Shown here: one piece after another, positions 37,273 to 45,061 of the stretch
Layout: every line of letters starts with the position of its first letter
Position numbering within the stretch: position 1 is the first letter of the stretch
Assembly: GCF_017921975.2 (NCBI RefSeq)
Contig: NZ_JAGEMO020000001.1
Span: 620,001 to 684,000, forward strand
Length of the DNA stretch: 64,000 bases
Source: Hymenobacter terricola
GTDB taxonomy: Bacteria; Bacteroidota; Bacteroidia; Cytophagales; Hymenobacteraceae
Direction: 5' to 3'
The notes under the pieces: generated by a model
Seen by the model: only the letters and a program-made list of their open reading frames with translations
What the model was told of the DNA's origin: nothing
The model's database searches: none
Translations under genes and position numbers: made by a program

Positions 37273-38442
37273 CTATTCAAACACCTTGACTACGAATACG
37301 TAATCCTGCAGTTTCTTGAGCTGCTGGGGTCGCCCGGAGCCGGCCAACTGCCCGTAGTGGGGCAGGTGGTAAGGGTATGCCGCCGCCGGCTTGGCCGCCG
37401 CCAGCGAATCAACCAAACGCACCAGATACGACGACTTGGTAGCGAAAGCCGCGCTCTGCGCATCATTCTGGCGCCCGCTCACCACGCCAATCAGGTTGCC
37501 GCGCTCATCAAGCAGCGGGCCGCCCGAGTTACCAGGGTTCACCGGAATGCTCACTTGATAGAAGGCCGTATCGCCCTCAAAGCCAGAGCGGGCGCTCAGG
37601 GCACCTTCGCCGTACACCACGTCCTCGCGCGGGTAGCCGAGGGTGAATACTCGCTCGCCCAAATCAGCCTGGCCCGACTTAATGGCGTAAGGCAGACGGC
37701 CAAAACCAGCGAATTTCTTATCAGTAATGCGCAGAATGGCTAAATCATGTTTGATGTCGGAATACACCGGCTCGGCGTGGTAGCGCTGCCGGTCACGGCC
37801 CTCAATCAGCAGCGAGTCAGCGCCTTGGATGACGTGGTAGCTGGTTACCAGGTAGCCTTCCGAAGTCAGGGCGAAGCCTGTGCCGCTAAACTTGCCGTTG
37901 TTGACCGCTGGCGTGGGCAAGGGGCCCTGCGTGAGGATTGACTCCTTGAGAGCCCGTTGGCTACGTTGCAACTTGGCCATCTCGCGGCGTAGTGCTTGGT
38001 AGCCGTACAGCGAAGGCTCGGTTTTGTAGCTGCGCCACAAATCCAGGCCCAATAGCGTGGCAAACACGGCCAGAATGGCCACCGAAGCGGCTACGCCCAC
38101 CGTGGCGCGGTGCCCGCTCCAGAACTCGCGCAGCCTGCGCTCGGTGCGCGAAATGCGTAGCATGGGGTTCACCGAGTGGGTAAGCTTGGTTTCAGTCGGG
38201 GTAATTTCCTCCGGGGCATCGGCGGCCAGCATGGCGGCGTGGATGCCGCGCAGCTGCTGCCGGGCCTGCTGGCGCTGCCCGTAGGCGCGCAGCGTGCCGG
38301 TCATTTCCGTGAAGTCGGCGTAGCGTAGGGCCAGCGCCGGGTCGGCGGCCAGGCGCGCTTCGAGGTTGGCGCGGGCGGGCCCGGCCAGCTCGCCGTGGGC
38401 GTAGGCTTCGAATAAGGCGTAATAATCTGCTTCAGTCATCAT
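37273..38442 (-). CDS. Anti-sigma-like / trypsin-like serine protease fusion, membrane-anchored
   Basis: 389 residues. The N-terminal 55 residues (FEAYAHGELAGPARANLEAR, then LAADPALALRY) resemble the cytoplasmic N-terminal module of Bacteroidota anti-sigma factors, without zinc cysteines. One transmembrane helix follows at about 113-134. The periplasmic part is a trypsin-like (DegP/S1) protease with an apparently intact triad: His203 (SYHVI), Asp233 (KHDLAIL) and Ser306 (PGNSGGP). No PDZ domain is present. It lies 81 nt downstream of an ECF sigma gene on the same strand. The likely role is sigma regulation coupled to envelope proteolysis, an inference from the arrangement. Two adjacent ATGs (38442, 38439) are possible starts. 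Confidence 0.8.
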   Translation of the reverse strand: MMTEADYYALFEAYAHGELAGPARANLEARLAADPALALRYADFTEMTGTLRAYGQRQQARQQLRGIHAAMLAADAPEEITPTETKLTHSVNPMLRISRTERRLREFWSGHRATVGVAASVAILAVFATLLGLDLWRSYKTEPSLYGYQALRREMAKLQRSQRALKESILTQGPLPTPAVNNGKFSGTGFALTSEGYLVTSYHVIQGADSLLIEGRDRQRYHAEPVYSDIKHDLAILRITDKKFAGFGRLPYAIKSGQADLGERVFTLGYPREDVVYGEGALSARSGFEGDTAFYQVSIPVNPGNSGGPLLDERGNLIGVVSGRQNDAQSAAFATKSSYLVRLVDSLAAAKPAAAYPYHLPHYGQLAGSGRPQQLKKLQDYVFVVKVFE

Positions 38443-38523
38443 GGGTAAATGCTGCCGGGTGGGAAGAGGCGGCGGTAAGCGAATGGGCGATTCTGCGGGC
38501 GAAAGACCAGCAGCCAATGGATA

Positions 38524-39126
38524 TCAGATAGGCTCTTCTTTGTAGTGGGCAAAAAATAATTTCTTCAAGCGCACCAGGCACTTATATTTTTGATTCTTGG
38601 CATTGTCGGCGTTGGTGTAGCCGAATTCTGCCGTGAGGTCCTGCATCGATTTATCGAGCAGGTAAAAGCCTTCCAAAAGCGAGCGGCAGGGCTCACCGAG
38701 GTGGTTCAGGGCCTCGCTCATGGTGGCGAAACGGCGGTCCTGTTCCTCAGCGGCCAGCAGGTCGTCCTCGGCACCGGTGTTCAGGTACGGGCCGTGCTCC
38801 TCGTCGTCGAGCAAGCGCACGCCGAAGCGGCTTTTGCTGGTCAGGCGTTTGAGCCACAGGCGGCGGCACACGGCGTAGAGGTAGGTTTTAATCTGGCAGC
38901 TCAGCTCCAGGGAGCCATCGCGGACCTTTTCATAAAACACCATTACGCCTTCCTGGTACACGTCCTGGGCATCGTCTTCCAAGCCGCTGTTTTGCAGCAC
39001 GAAATGCGACACCATGGGCCAATGCAACCGGTAGAGGTGGGCCAGGGCCCGCTCATCGCCGCTACGAATGGCGGCAATCAGCGCGTCGTCGGTGGGAGTC
39101 AAAGAAGAGGAATTGCCCCTGCTCAT
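38524..39126 (-). CDS. ECF-type RNA polymerase sigma factor
   Basis: 200 residues. Region 2 is visible in ALAHLYRLHWPMVSHFVLQN followed by DDAQDVYQEGVMVFYEKVRDG, region 4 in LGEPCRSLLEGFYLLDKSMQ and the helix-turn-helix after it (LTAEFGYTNADNAKNQKYKC). This is the short sigma-70 architecture of extracytoplasmic function factors. The gene lies directly upstream of the membrane-anchored anti-sigma/protease fusion and is probably co-transcribed. The consensus it recognises cannot be determined from the sequence. Confidence 0.9.
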   Translation of the reverse strand: MSRGNSSSLTPTDDALIAAIRSGDERALAHLYRLHWPMVSHFVLQNSGLEDDAQDVYQEGVMVFYEKVRDGSLELSCQIKTYLYAVCRRLWLKRLTSKSRFGVRLLDDEEHGPYLNTGAEDDLLAAEEQDRRFATMSEALNHLGEPCRSLLEGFYLLDKSMQDLTAEFGYTNADNAKNQKYKCLVRLKKLFFAHYKEEPI

Positions 39127-39261
39127 TCACTTTGAGGGTTAATACAAACGCGGGCCACAAGTAACCCAACGAAAAAAGTTTTTTCTGGACCGGGTTACCT
39201 TTCTCGTAAGCCGGGATAAAGGGCGTTTTTAAGCTAACCCACTTTCAAAATTACCCCCAAA

Positions 39262-39492
39262 ATGAAGAATCTCTTTAAATTCGCTGCTCTGGGCCTGGCC
39301 CTCACCGCTGGTCTGTCGTCGTGCGGCGAGAAGAAGACCGAAGAGTCGACTACCGTTACGACTCCTGCTACGGACGCTACCTCGACCACCACTACTACGG
39401 ACAGCACCGCCACTATGGCTGCTCCTGCTGCTGACTCGGTTGCTCCTGCTGCTAGCACCACCACGACTACTACCACCGAAGAGAAGAAGTAA
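39262..39492 (+). CDS. Small Thr/Ala-rich lipoprotein
   Basis: 76 residues. A lipobox signal peptide (FAALGLALTAGLSSC) is followed by an almost pure Thr/Ala/Ser/Glu/Lys tail, predicted to be disordered. No family is recognised; such tails may act as an envelope spacer. The ATG at 39262, the signal peptide and the strong terminator just downstream support a real gene. Divergent from the ECF sigma gene, with an AT-rich intergenic region. Confidence 0.7.
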   Translation: MKNLFKFAALGLALTAGLSSCGEKKTEESTTVTTPATDATSTTTTTDSTATMAAPAADSVAPAASTTTTTTTEEKK

Positions 39493-39536
39493 TTGGCCGC
39501 TGGCCTTTGGCCAGCCCAATGCTCACTCAATTCAAA

Positions 39537-39578
39537 ACGGCCCGGACCTTCCTTTTGGAAAGTCCGGGCCGTTTTTTT
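39537..39578. terminator. Bidirectional intrinsic terminator
   Basis: A stem ACGGCCCGGAC-x-TTCC paired with GGAAAGTCCGGGCCGT and a TTTT loop, followed by T7; it sits between the lipoprotein gene and the convergent mcrC. Confidence 0.88.
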
Positions 39579-39611
39579 GTGCAGAGATGAAAAGAGGCCA
39601 GTAAAGCCGGT

Positions 39612-40652
39612 TTAGGCAATTAAGCCCAGCAAATCGGCGGCGATGCCGGGCCAGGGCTGGTGCAGGTTGAGCGTGACGACGCGCACCGGGTGCCCCCCCA
39701 AGGTGTAGCGCACGTCCACGGCCTGCGCGGCGGCCGGGTAGAGCAGCACGCCTTCCAGGGCCTGGCCGGGACCGGGGCGCTGGTTTTGGAGGTAGGCATA
39801 GAGCTGGTAGAGGTGCGGCGCGATGAGGCGCTGCCGGTCGTAGCGCGGGCGCAGGGCCGCCGCGTAATACTTGGTGTCGAGGATGATTTTGCGGTCGGGC
39901 GCGTCGAGGGTTGTGTCCGTGAGCATGGTGGGCAGCAGGGCCAGGTCGTCGGGCTGCGCGGCTTCCGCCTGCCAGGCAATGGTTTCGGCGTACACGCGGT
40001 AGCGGCGCTGCTCGCGGCGGTAGAAATTGCGGGTGAACTGCTCAAACAGCCGCGCCATTAGCACTTCGTCGCGCCGGAAATCGGTGAAGCGACTGCGGCC
40101 GCGGGCCGTAGGCTCGGGCAGGGCCGACAGCCACACCAGCTCGCACACGTGCAGCAGGAAAGTGGCCTGGCCGCCCAGGCGCTGCCGGCGCAGCTCCCGG
40201 AACGTGGCGGCCGAAGGCGGAGCAGCTGCCTGCGCAGTGAGCGTGGCCGGAAACCGCTGGCGCACCTGGCTCAGTTCACGGCGCAAGGCCAGGGGCAAGG
40301 CGGCGGCCCGGGCCAGCACGGCCAGGGTCTGAACTACGAGGCGGTGGAGCGGCAAGTCGGCACTCAGCTCATCAAATGCGCAAATGGCGCGGCCCCGTTC
40401 CAGCAGCCCCCGGCCCAGGCTGGGAGCCAGCTCGATGCGCCCGCGCAGGCTGGTCAGCTCGGCCTCCTGGCTTACAAAGGCGCGGGGCAGGCCGGGTTTG
40501 AGCAGGCTGCGGGTGCCGTGCAGCAGCACCTGGGCCAGCAGCCCCAGCGGCCGATGAAATGGGGTGGTCTCGCTGGCCTGGAGCACGGCCGGTTCGGGCA
40601 GCCGGTTCCAGGCGTAGCAGAGAAAGTAATACAGGGCGGGGAGAGGTATCAC
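39612..40652 (-). CDS. mcrC: McrC-like restriction system nuclease component
   Basis: 346 residues from a GTG at 40652. The start is chosen because it produces the typical McrC N-terminus (MIPLPALYYFLCYAWNRL). The conserved LRGRIEL segment follows. The C-terminal PD-(D/E)XK nuclease has LLPTMLTD (Asp246) and the DTKYY signature (Asp259, Lys261). McrC cuts modified DNA when partnered with the McrB GTPase. Its McrB partner lies 887 nt upstream on the same strand, separated by a gene on the opposite strand, so the usual overlapping mcrBC operon is broken here. Confidence 0.88.
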   Translation of the reverse strand: MIPLPALYYFLCYAWNRLPEPAVLQASETTPFHRPLGLLAQVLLHGTRSLLKPGLPRAFVSQEAELTSLRGRIELAPSLGRGLLERGRAICAFDELSADLPLHRLVVQTLAVLARAAALPLALRRELSQVRQRFPATLTAQAAAPPSAATFRELRRQRLGGQATFLLHVCELVWLSALPEPTARGRSRFTDFRRDEVLMARLFEQFTRNFYRREQRRYRVYAETIAWQAEAAQPDDLALLPTMLTDTTLDAPDRKIILDTKYYAAALRPRYDRQRLIAPHLYQLYAYLQNQRPGPGQALEGVLLYPAAAQAVDVRYTLGGHPVRVVTLNLHQPWPGIAADLLGLIA

Positions 40653-40778
40653 GCAGGGGTAAAGTTCGGAATGTGCACGCAAAGCGGCATTCGCTCCATG
40701 AGTTGATTTCGAAATAAGCTTTTAAAAGTGCCCTCCTTGGTTGAGGGCCGGTGCTTAGCTATCGAAACGACTGGATAA

Positions 40779-40830
40779 GCACTGGTGGCCGTTGGGAGAC
40801 TTTTTCTCTGAGCTGCCCAGCCACCAGTGC
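40779..40830. repeat. Inverted repeat upstream of the beta-barrel gene
   Basis: Perfect 11-bp arms GCACTGGTGGC (40779-40789) and GCCACCAGTGC (40820-40830) with a 30-nt loop, inside the mcrB-mcrC gap. Confidence 0.55.
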
Positions 40831-40896
40831 AACCTGCGCTTGTTACTAACGGTCAGCTGGGCAAGGCCTGCTTTTGGGCGCTTTCTTCCTCCAAAA

Positions 40897-41542
40897 ATGA
40901 ATAAATTCCTGCTAGCCGTAGCGCTTGTTAGCCACGTAATTTGTGCGAAAGGGCAAGTGCAACGGCCACATCCTTACGAAATTGGGGTAGAAGGAGCAAG
41001 CTACGCCGCTGCTTCGTCGCCGACACGGCCCCGGTTTCAGCCACTTTCCGGGGTGTTCTTTCGCTACGGGTTTCAGCGGGCGGCACTACGGGCCGGCCTG
41101 GCCTTCAGCCAACAAGTGACCCCCGCCGAAATCAGCAACTGTGCCGACTGCCTTTCCGGCGAAACCGCCTCCCACACGCTCACCTGGCGCGCCGGTGGCC
41201 AATACGCCGTGCTCCCGCAGGTAAAATGGCTCTACACGTTCCTGGACGTGGCCTACCGCGCCACCGGCGCCAGGGGCGAATATACAGGGGGATTTTGTGG
41301 CTGCCTGGACAATACCGTGACGGCAACCACCAGAATGGGAGGAGCCATGGCCGGCATCGGAGCCGCGCTGCATCCGCTCCCGCGGTTTTACCTCAGCCCC
41401 GAGCTGTATATACGAAGGCTTCGTGGGGCGCACCGTCGGTTCATTCGTTGACAACCGAACGGGGCAAGCTACCACCACGCCGAGCCAGCGGGCCACGCAG
41501 CATGCGCCCGCTGTCCGGCTTCAGGCCACCGTTTCGTTCTAA
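40897..41542 (+). pseudogene. Frameshifted outer membrane beta-barrel protein gene between mcrB and mcrC
   Basis: Reading from ATG 40897 gives a signal peptide (MNKFLLAVALVSHVICAKGQ) and alternating strands (GVFFRYGFQRAALRAGLAFS, WRAGGQYAVLPQVKWLYTFL). In frame it ends at 41451 with an unlikely basic tail (RRLRGAHRRFIR). Shifting by one base at about 41410 (the TATATA run) continues as YEGFVGRTVGSFVDN and finishes with VRLQATVSF then TAA at 41540-41542, a textbook barrel end with terminal Phe. The TAA overlaps the mcrB stop (CTAA), which supports the longer frame as ancestral. It is a one-base insertion or a sequencing error; the intact product would be about 214 residues. The start at 40897 gives a proper signal peptide. 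Confidence 0.7.
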
Positions 41543-42828
41543 CTCATCAGCTTGCGCAGCTGGGCAGCGGCCGTGCCCGGCTGTTCGCGCCAGTAATCGG
41601 CCAGCAGCGGGCCAATTTCCTGTTCCATAATCAAGCGCAGCCACGCGGTCGCCTGCTCCGGGCGGGGCGGGGGCTGACAGAAATAGCTGTGGCCAATTTC
41701 AAAGTCCGGGCCCAGCTCGGGGTCGTCGGCAATGGTTTGGTTGAGCGCCGCCATGCGGGTACTCAGCTGCTCGATGAGTACCCCAGGAACTTGCCGGGCC
41801 GCCAGAAACTGCCGCAGCGGCGGCCCGAATTGTGGCCCCAGCTCCACGAAAGCAAACCGGCGGCGCAGGGCATAATCCAGCGGGCTGAGCGAGCGGTCGG
41901 CCAGGTTGAGGGTGCCGATGACGTATAGATTATCGGGCACAAAGAAGCGGAGGGCATCCGGGGGCGCGTAGGGGAGGCGCAACGCGTGGGCGGGCCCGCG
42001 CTTGTCGGCTTCCAGCAGCAGGAGCAGCTCGCCAAAAATGCGCGGCACGTTGCCCCGGTTCACTTCGTCAATCAATAGAAAGTACGGCCGGTGCGGGTCG
42101 GCGGCGGCGCGCTGGCACAGCAGCGGGAGCACGCCGGGCACCAGGTGGAAGCGCCCGTTCGCATCGGGCCGGAAACCCAGCATAAAATCCTCGTAGCCGT
42201 AGCTGGGATGAAATTGTACCAGCTCGATGCGGCTTTCGTCCTTTGCCCCCAGCAGCAGCCACGCCAGCCGGCGCGCCAGAAACGTTTTGCCCGTGCCGGG
42301 AGGGCCCTGCAGCAGCAGGTTGCGGCGGCGCTCCAGGCCGGCCAGGGCCGCATCCAGGGCAGTTTCAGCGATGAATAGTTCGGCCAGGGCCTCGGCGCGG
42401 GTGTACACGGGTGGGGCGTATGCGGCCGTGGGCTCGGCGGCTGTGGCCGAAGTGTTTTCGGCCATTTCTTTGGGCAGGCCGGTGTACAAACCCTCGGCTT
42501 GCTGGCGGGCGGTTTCGTCGCCATCGGGCCCCGAGCCGGAGGTGAGCACCGGCCGCTTCGTGCTGATGGTGAAGTCCAGGCTTTCCAGTAGCGCATTGGT
42601 GGGGGCGCCGGCGGGGCGGGGCCAGTGCGCGGCGGGGTTGCCGGTGGCCAGGCGGTAGGCCAGCTCGGCCACGGCGCGGGGCGGGTAGCGCCGGCCCCGG
42701 TACACCAGCTCGTACACGGTGCCGGGCGGCAGCGGGCGGCCTTCGCGCGCTACCTGGCGCAGGGCCCGCAGCACCTGTTCGCGGGTGAGCAGCGGAATGG
42801 CAGCGGCATCGGGCGGAGATGGAGGCAT
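41539..42828 (-). CDS. mcrB: McrB-like AAA+ GTPase of a modification-dependent restriction system
   Basis: 429 residues. The AAA+ core has Walker A GPPGTGKT (175-182), an extended Walker B LLIDEVNRGNVPRIFGELL (about 251-270) typical of McrB, and the LADRSLSPLDYALRRRF sensor region. The N-terminal domain (RGRRYPPRAVAELAYRLATG and TNALLESLDF) is the small module often found at the front of modification-dependent restriction proteins and is probably the DNA-recognition part. The linker is Ala/Thr-rich. With mcrC, it would recognise and cut modified DNA. Stop overlaps the convergent barrel gene (CTAA). The ATG at 42828 follows a TACCTTGC element. Confidence 0.88.
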   Translation of the reverse strand: MPPSPPDAAAIPLLTREQVLRALRQVAREGRPLPPGTVYELVYRGRRYPPRAVAELAYRLATGNPAAHWPRPAGAPTNALLESLDFTISTKRPVLTSGSGPDGDETARQQAEGLYTGLPKEMAENTSATAAEPTAAYAPPVYTRAEALAELFIAETALDAALAGLERRRNLLLQGPPGTGKTFLARRLAWLLLGAKDESRIELVQFHPSYGYEDFMLGFRPDANGRFHLVPGVLPLLCQRAAADPHRPYFLLIDEVNRGNVPRIFGELLLLLEADKRGPAHALRLPYAPPDALRFFVPDNLYVIGTLNLADRSLSPLDYALRRRFAFVELGPQFGPPLRQFLAARQVPGVLIEQLSTRMAALNQTIADDPELGPDFEIGHSYFCQPPPRPEQATAWLRLIMEQEIGPLLADYWREQPGTAAAQLRKLMS

Positions 42829-42833
42829 GGCGG

Positions 42834-42841
42834 GCAAGGTA
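42834..42841 (-). promoter_or_regulatory. Possible -7 element TACCTTGC for mcrB
   Basis: One mismatch from TAnnTTTG, 5 nt upstream of the ATG at 42828. Confidence 0.35.
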
Positions 42842-42868
42842 GCGCGGGAACAACAAACGGCTGCAACC

Positions 42869-42903
42869 AAAAAAGTCTCCTGGCGGGGCCAAGAGACTTT
42901 TTT
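42869..42903. terminator. Bidirectional hairpin terminator
   Basis: A perfect 11-bp stem AAAAAAGTCTC/GAGACTTTTTT with a 13-nt loop, downstream of the minus-strand lipoprotein gene and upstream of mcrB. Confidence 0.75.
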
Positions 42904-42959
42904 GGAAATAATAACGGAAAAATAACGGCGCCCGGAACGGGTTTCGTTTCGAATCGTGA

Positions 42960-43808
42960 TTACGGGGCCACCGTGAAGGTGCGCGTCACCGAGTTGTACG
43001 GGCCAGGAATCATGGTGCCGCTGGCATCCACCAGTTCCAGTTTCACGGTGTTTTCACCGGCGGGCAGGCCTTCCATCTGGTAAGGCATCCACTTGTCGAG
43101 CATGAATTCCGTGCCGTTGATGGTGGCGCGAACGCGGTTTCCGCCGGGCTCCAGGGTGGTGTTCACCAAATAAAAGTCCAGCATGATGCGCTTGGCGTCA
43201 GCGCCGGAATAGGTGTCTTTCGGGCGGCTGTAGAACAGGTTCGGCGCTTTCACGTCGATGATGGGCGTGGCCGGAGCCGGCGTGTTGCCCACGTTGATAA
43301 CGCGCAGGTCGTAAGCCCCGCGGTGCTTCAGACTCTCGTGGTAAGAGCGCGACAGAAACGAGAGAACAACGTGCTGGCCGTCGGGAATAGCCTTGGTGAA
43401 TCGGGTATCGTAGTGGGCCGTGTAGGGCTGATTATCCACGATGTTGTGGATGTGCTGGCCTTTCATCGAGTTAGCCATCTCGGCCATGTGGGGGCCGCCG
43501 CTCATTTTGGTGAGCTGAAAATTGGTAACTTGGTAGTCAAACGCAACGTCGCCGCTGGGCAGGGTAGCGCCCGAAATAGGGGCTCGCAGCTGCATCTGGG
43601 CTTCGGGGAATTTGGGCGAATCTCCAAAAGGCGTCAGGCGAATGCCGTTCGACTCCATGCTCTCGCCGTTGCTGCTGGAACGGCCAGCGGAGGGGGTAGT
43701 GCTGCCGGCGGAGGCGCTGACATCGGTAGCAGGCTTGCTGGATTCGCAGCTGGCCAACGAAGCCAAAGCAAGAGTCGTGCTGCACAGCAGCCAGAGGGAA
43801 CGTTTCAT
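42960..43808 (-). CDS. Hypothetical lipoprotein (282 aa)
   Basis: A lipobox signal peptide (LALASLASC) begins a 282-residue protein. A Ser/Thr/Ala-rich linker is followed by a beta-rich domain with FPEAQMQLRAPISGATL, GQHIHNIVDNQPYTAHYD and FSRPKDTY-like strands, ending TVKLELVDASGTMIPG. Bacteroidota have a lipoprotein family of this shape, some annotated as phosphopeptide-binding, but I cannot confirm that assignment. The histidine-rich HIHN segment could bind metal. The frame also stays open far upstream, antisense to the next gene; the ATG at 43808 is chosen because it supplies the signal peptide. Confidence 0.7.
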   Translation of the reverse strand: MKRSLWLLCSTTLALASLASCESSKPATDVSASAGSTTPSAGRSSSNGESMESNGIRLTPFGDSPKFPEAQMQLRAPISGATLPSGDVAFDYQVTNFQLTKMSGGPHMAEMANSMKGQHIHNIVDNQPYTAHYDTRFTKAIPDGQHVVLSFLSRSYHESLKHRGAYDLRVINVGNTPAPATPIIDVKAPNLFYSRPKDTYSGADAKRIMLDFYLVNTTLEPGGNRVRATINGTEFMLDKWMPYQMEGLPAGENTVKLELVDASGTMIPGPYNSVTRTFTVAP

Positions 43809-43949
43809 GTAGAGTGTGTTCAAAAAAAGTTTAGTTGTAATCATATATCCAGGCCCGCTTACGGGAGAGGCCCGGTGCGGGGTTTTGCTTAACTTGCGTC
43901 GTTGCCCACTAAGGAGCTTACACAGCCTCAAAGTAAACCTAATTTTTCC

Positions 43950-44924
43950 ATGCAAGACCAACTTCTCGACCAAATTCCCTCGCTCGACCTCGCCGACTTC
44001 CGTTCCGGCGACCCTGAGCGCAAGGCTCGCTTCGTGCAACAGCTCGGCGAAGCCTACCAAAGCATTGGTTTCGTAGCCCTGAAAAACCACGGCCTCAACG
44101 ACGAACAAACCAAGCAGCTGTATGCCGACGTGCAGGCGTTCTTCCAGCTGCCCGACGAAGCCAAGCAGCGCTACGAGAACCCCGAGCTGGCCGGCCAGCG
44201 CGGCTACATCAGCAAAGGCAAGGAGCACGCCAAGGGCCGCAACACCGGCGACCTCAAGGAGTTCTACCACGTTGGCCAGGAAGTGGAGGAAGAGGACCCC
44301 ATCAAAAACGAGTACCCCGCCAACATCTGGCCCGAGGAAGTGCCCGGCTTTAAGGACAGCACCTTCACGGCCTACCGCACGCTGGAAAACGCGGGCCAGG
44401 ACGTGCTGCGCGCCATTGCGCTGTACCTGCACCTGCCCGAAAACTACTTCGACGACAAGGTGAAGCACGGCAACAGCATCCTGCGCCCCATTCACTACTT
44501 CCCCATCGAAGACCCCGACGCGGTGCCGGCCGATGCCGTGCGCGCCGCCGAACACGGCGACATCAACCTGATTACCTTGCTGATGGGCGCCAGCGCCGAC
44601 GGCCTGCAGGTGAAGCGCCGCGATGGCAAATGGATTCCCATCACGGCCCTGCCCGACCAGATTGTGGTGAACGTGGGCGACATGCTCCAGCGCCTCACCA
44701 ACGGCGTGCTGAAATCCACGATTCACCGCGTGGTGAACCCCGCCCGCGAAAAAATGAACACCTCGCGCTTCAGCATTCCGTTCTTCATGCACCCGCGCTC
44801 CGAAATGAGCCTGGCTGCCCTGGAGCACTGCGTAACGCCGGACAATCCTAAGAAAGAGGCCGACATCACGGCCGGCGAATTCCTGAACGAGCGCCTGATT
44901 GAGCTGGGCCTGAAGAAGAAGTAA
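43950..44924 (+). CDS. 2-oxoglutarate/Fe(II)-dependent oxygenase, isopenicillin N synthase-like
   Basis: 324 residues. N-terminal DIOX_N region (GEAYQSIGFVALKNHGLND) and the double-stranded beta-helix with the iron triad His202-x-Asp204 (EHGDINLITLL) and His259 (STIHRVVNP), plus Arg273-x-Ser275 for 2-oxoglutarate. It belongs to the isopenicillin N synthase / flavonol synthase-like superfamily, which hydroxylates or desaturates small molecules. The substrate is unknown. The ATG at 43950 is chosen because it precedes the domain; it is divergent from the lipoprotein gene. A REP-like hairpin with a T-run follows at 44946 and can act as its terminator. Confidence 0.85.
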   Translation: MQDQLLDQIPSLDLADFRSGDPERKARFVQQLGEAYQSIGFVALKNHGLNDEQTKQLYADVQAFFQLPDEAKQRYENPELAGQRGYISKGKEHAKGRNTGDLKEFYHVGQEVEEEDPIKNEYPANIWPEEVPGFKDSTFTAYRTLENAGQDVLRAIALYLHLPENYFDDKVKHGNSILRPIHYFPIEDPDAVPADAVRAAEHGDINLITLLMGASADGLQVKRRDGKWIPITALPDQIVVNVGDMLQRLTNGVLKSTIHRVVNPAREKMNTSRFSIPFFMHPRSEMSLAALEHCVTPDNPKKEADITAGEFLNERLIELGLKKK

Positions 44925-44945
44925 GGGAAGGGTAAAACCGCCGTC

Positions 44946-45048
44946 AGCACGTCATGCTGAGCTTGCCGAAGCATCTCTACCGCGTACCCAATCAATGCTC
45001 TTGCAACGAAGCGGTAGAGATGCTTCGGCAGGCTCAGCATGACGTGCT
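44946..45048. repeat. Long intergenic inverted repeat, REP-like family copy
   Basis: 38-bp arms (44946-44983 and 45011-45048) with a single mismatch. The arm starts AGCACGTCATGCTGAGC and ends CATCTCTACCGC. A T7 run follows at 45048-45054. Between the oxygenase and chrA. Confidence 0.9.
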
Positions 45049-45061
45049 TTTTTTGTCTGGT

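Noticed and set aside
42960..44828. A 622-codon open frame spanning the lipoprotein and the reverse of the oxygenase gene
   Set aside because: Only the part from ATG 43808 has a signal peptide and coding character. The rest is antisense to a well-supported oxygenase gene.
44954..45061. Upstream start of chrA at 44954
   Set aside because: It would translate the right half of the REP-like repeat. The chrA domain starts after ATG 45062.
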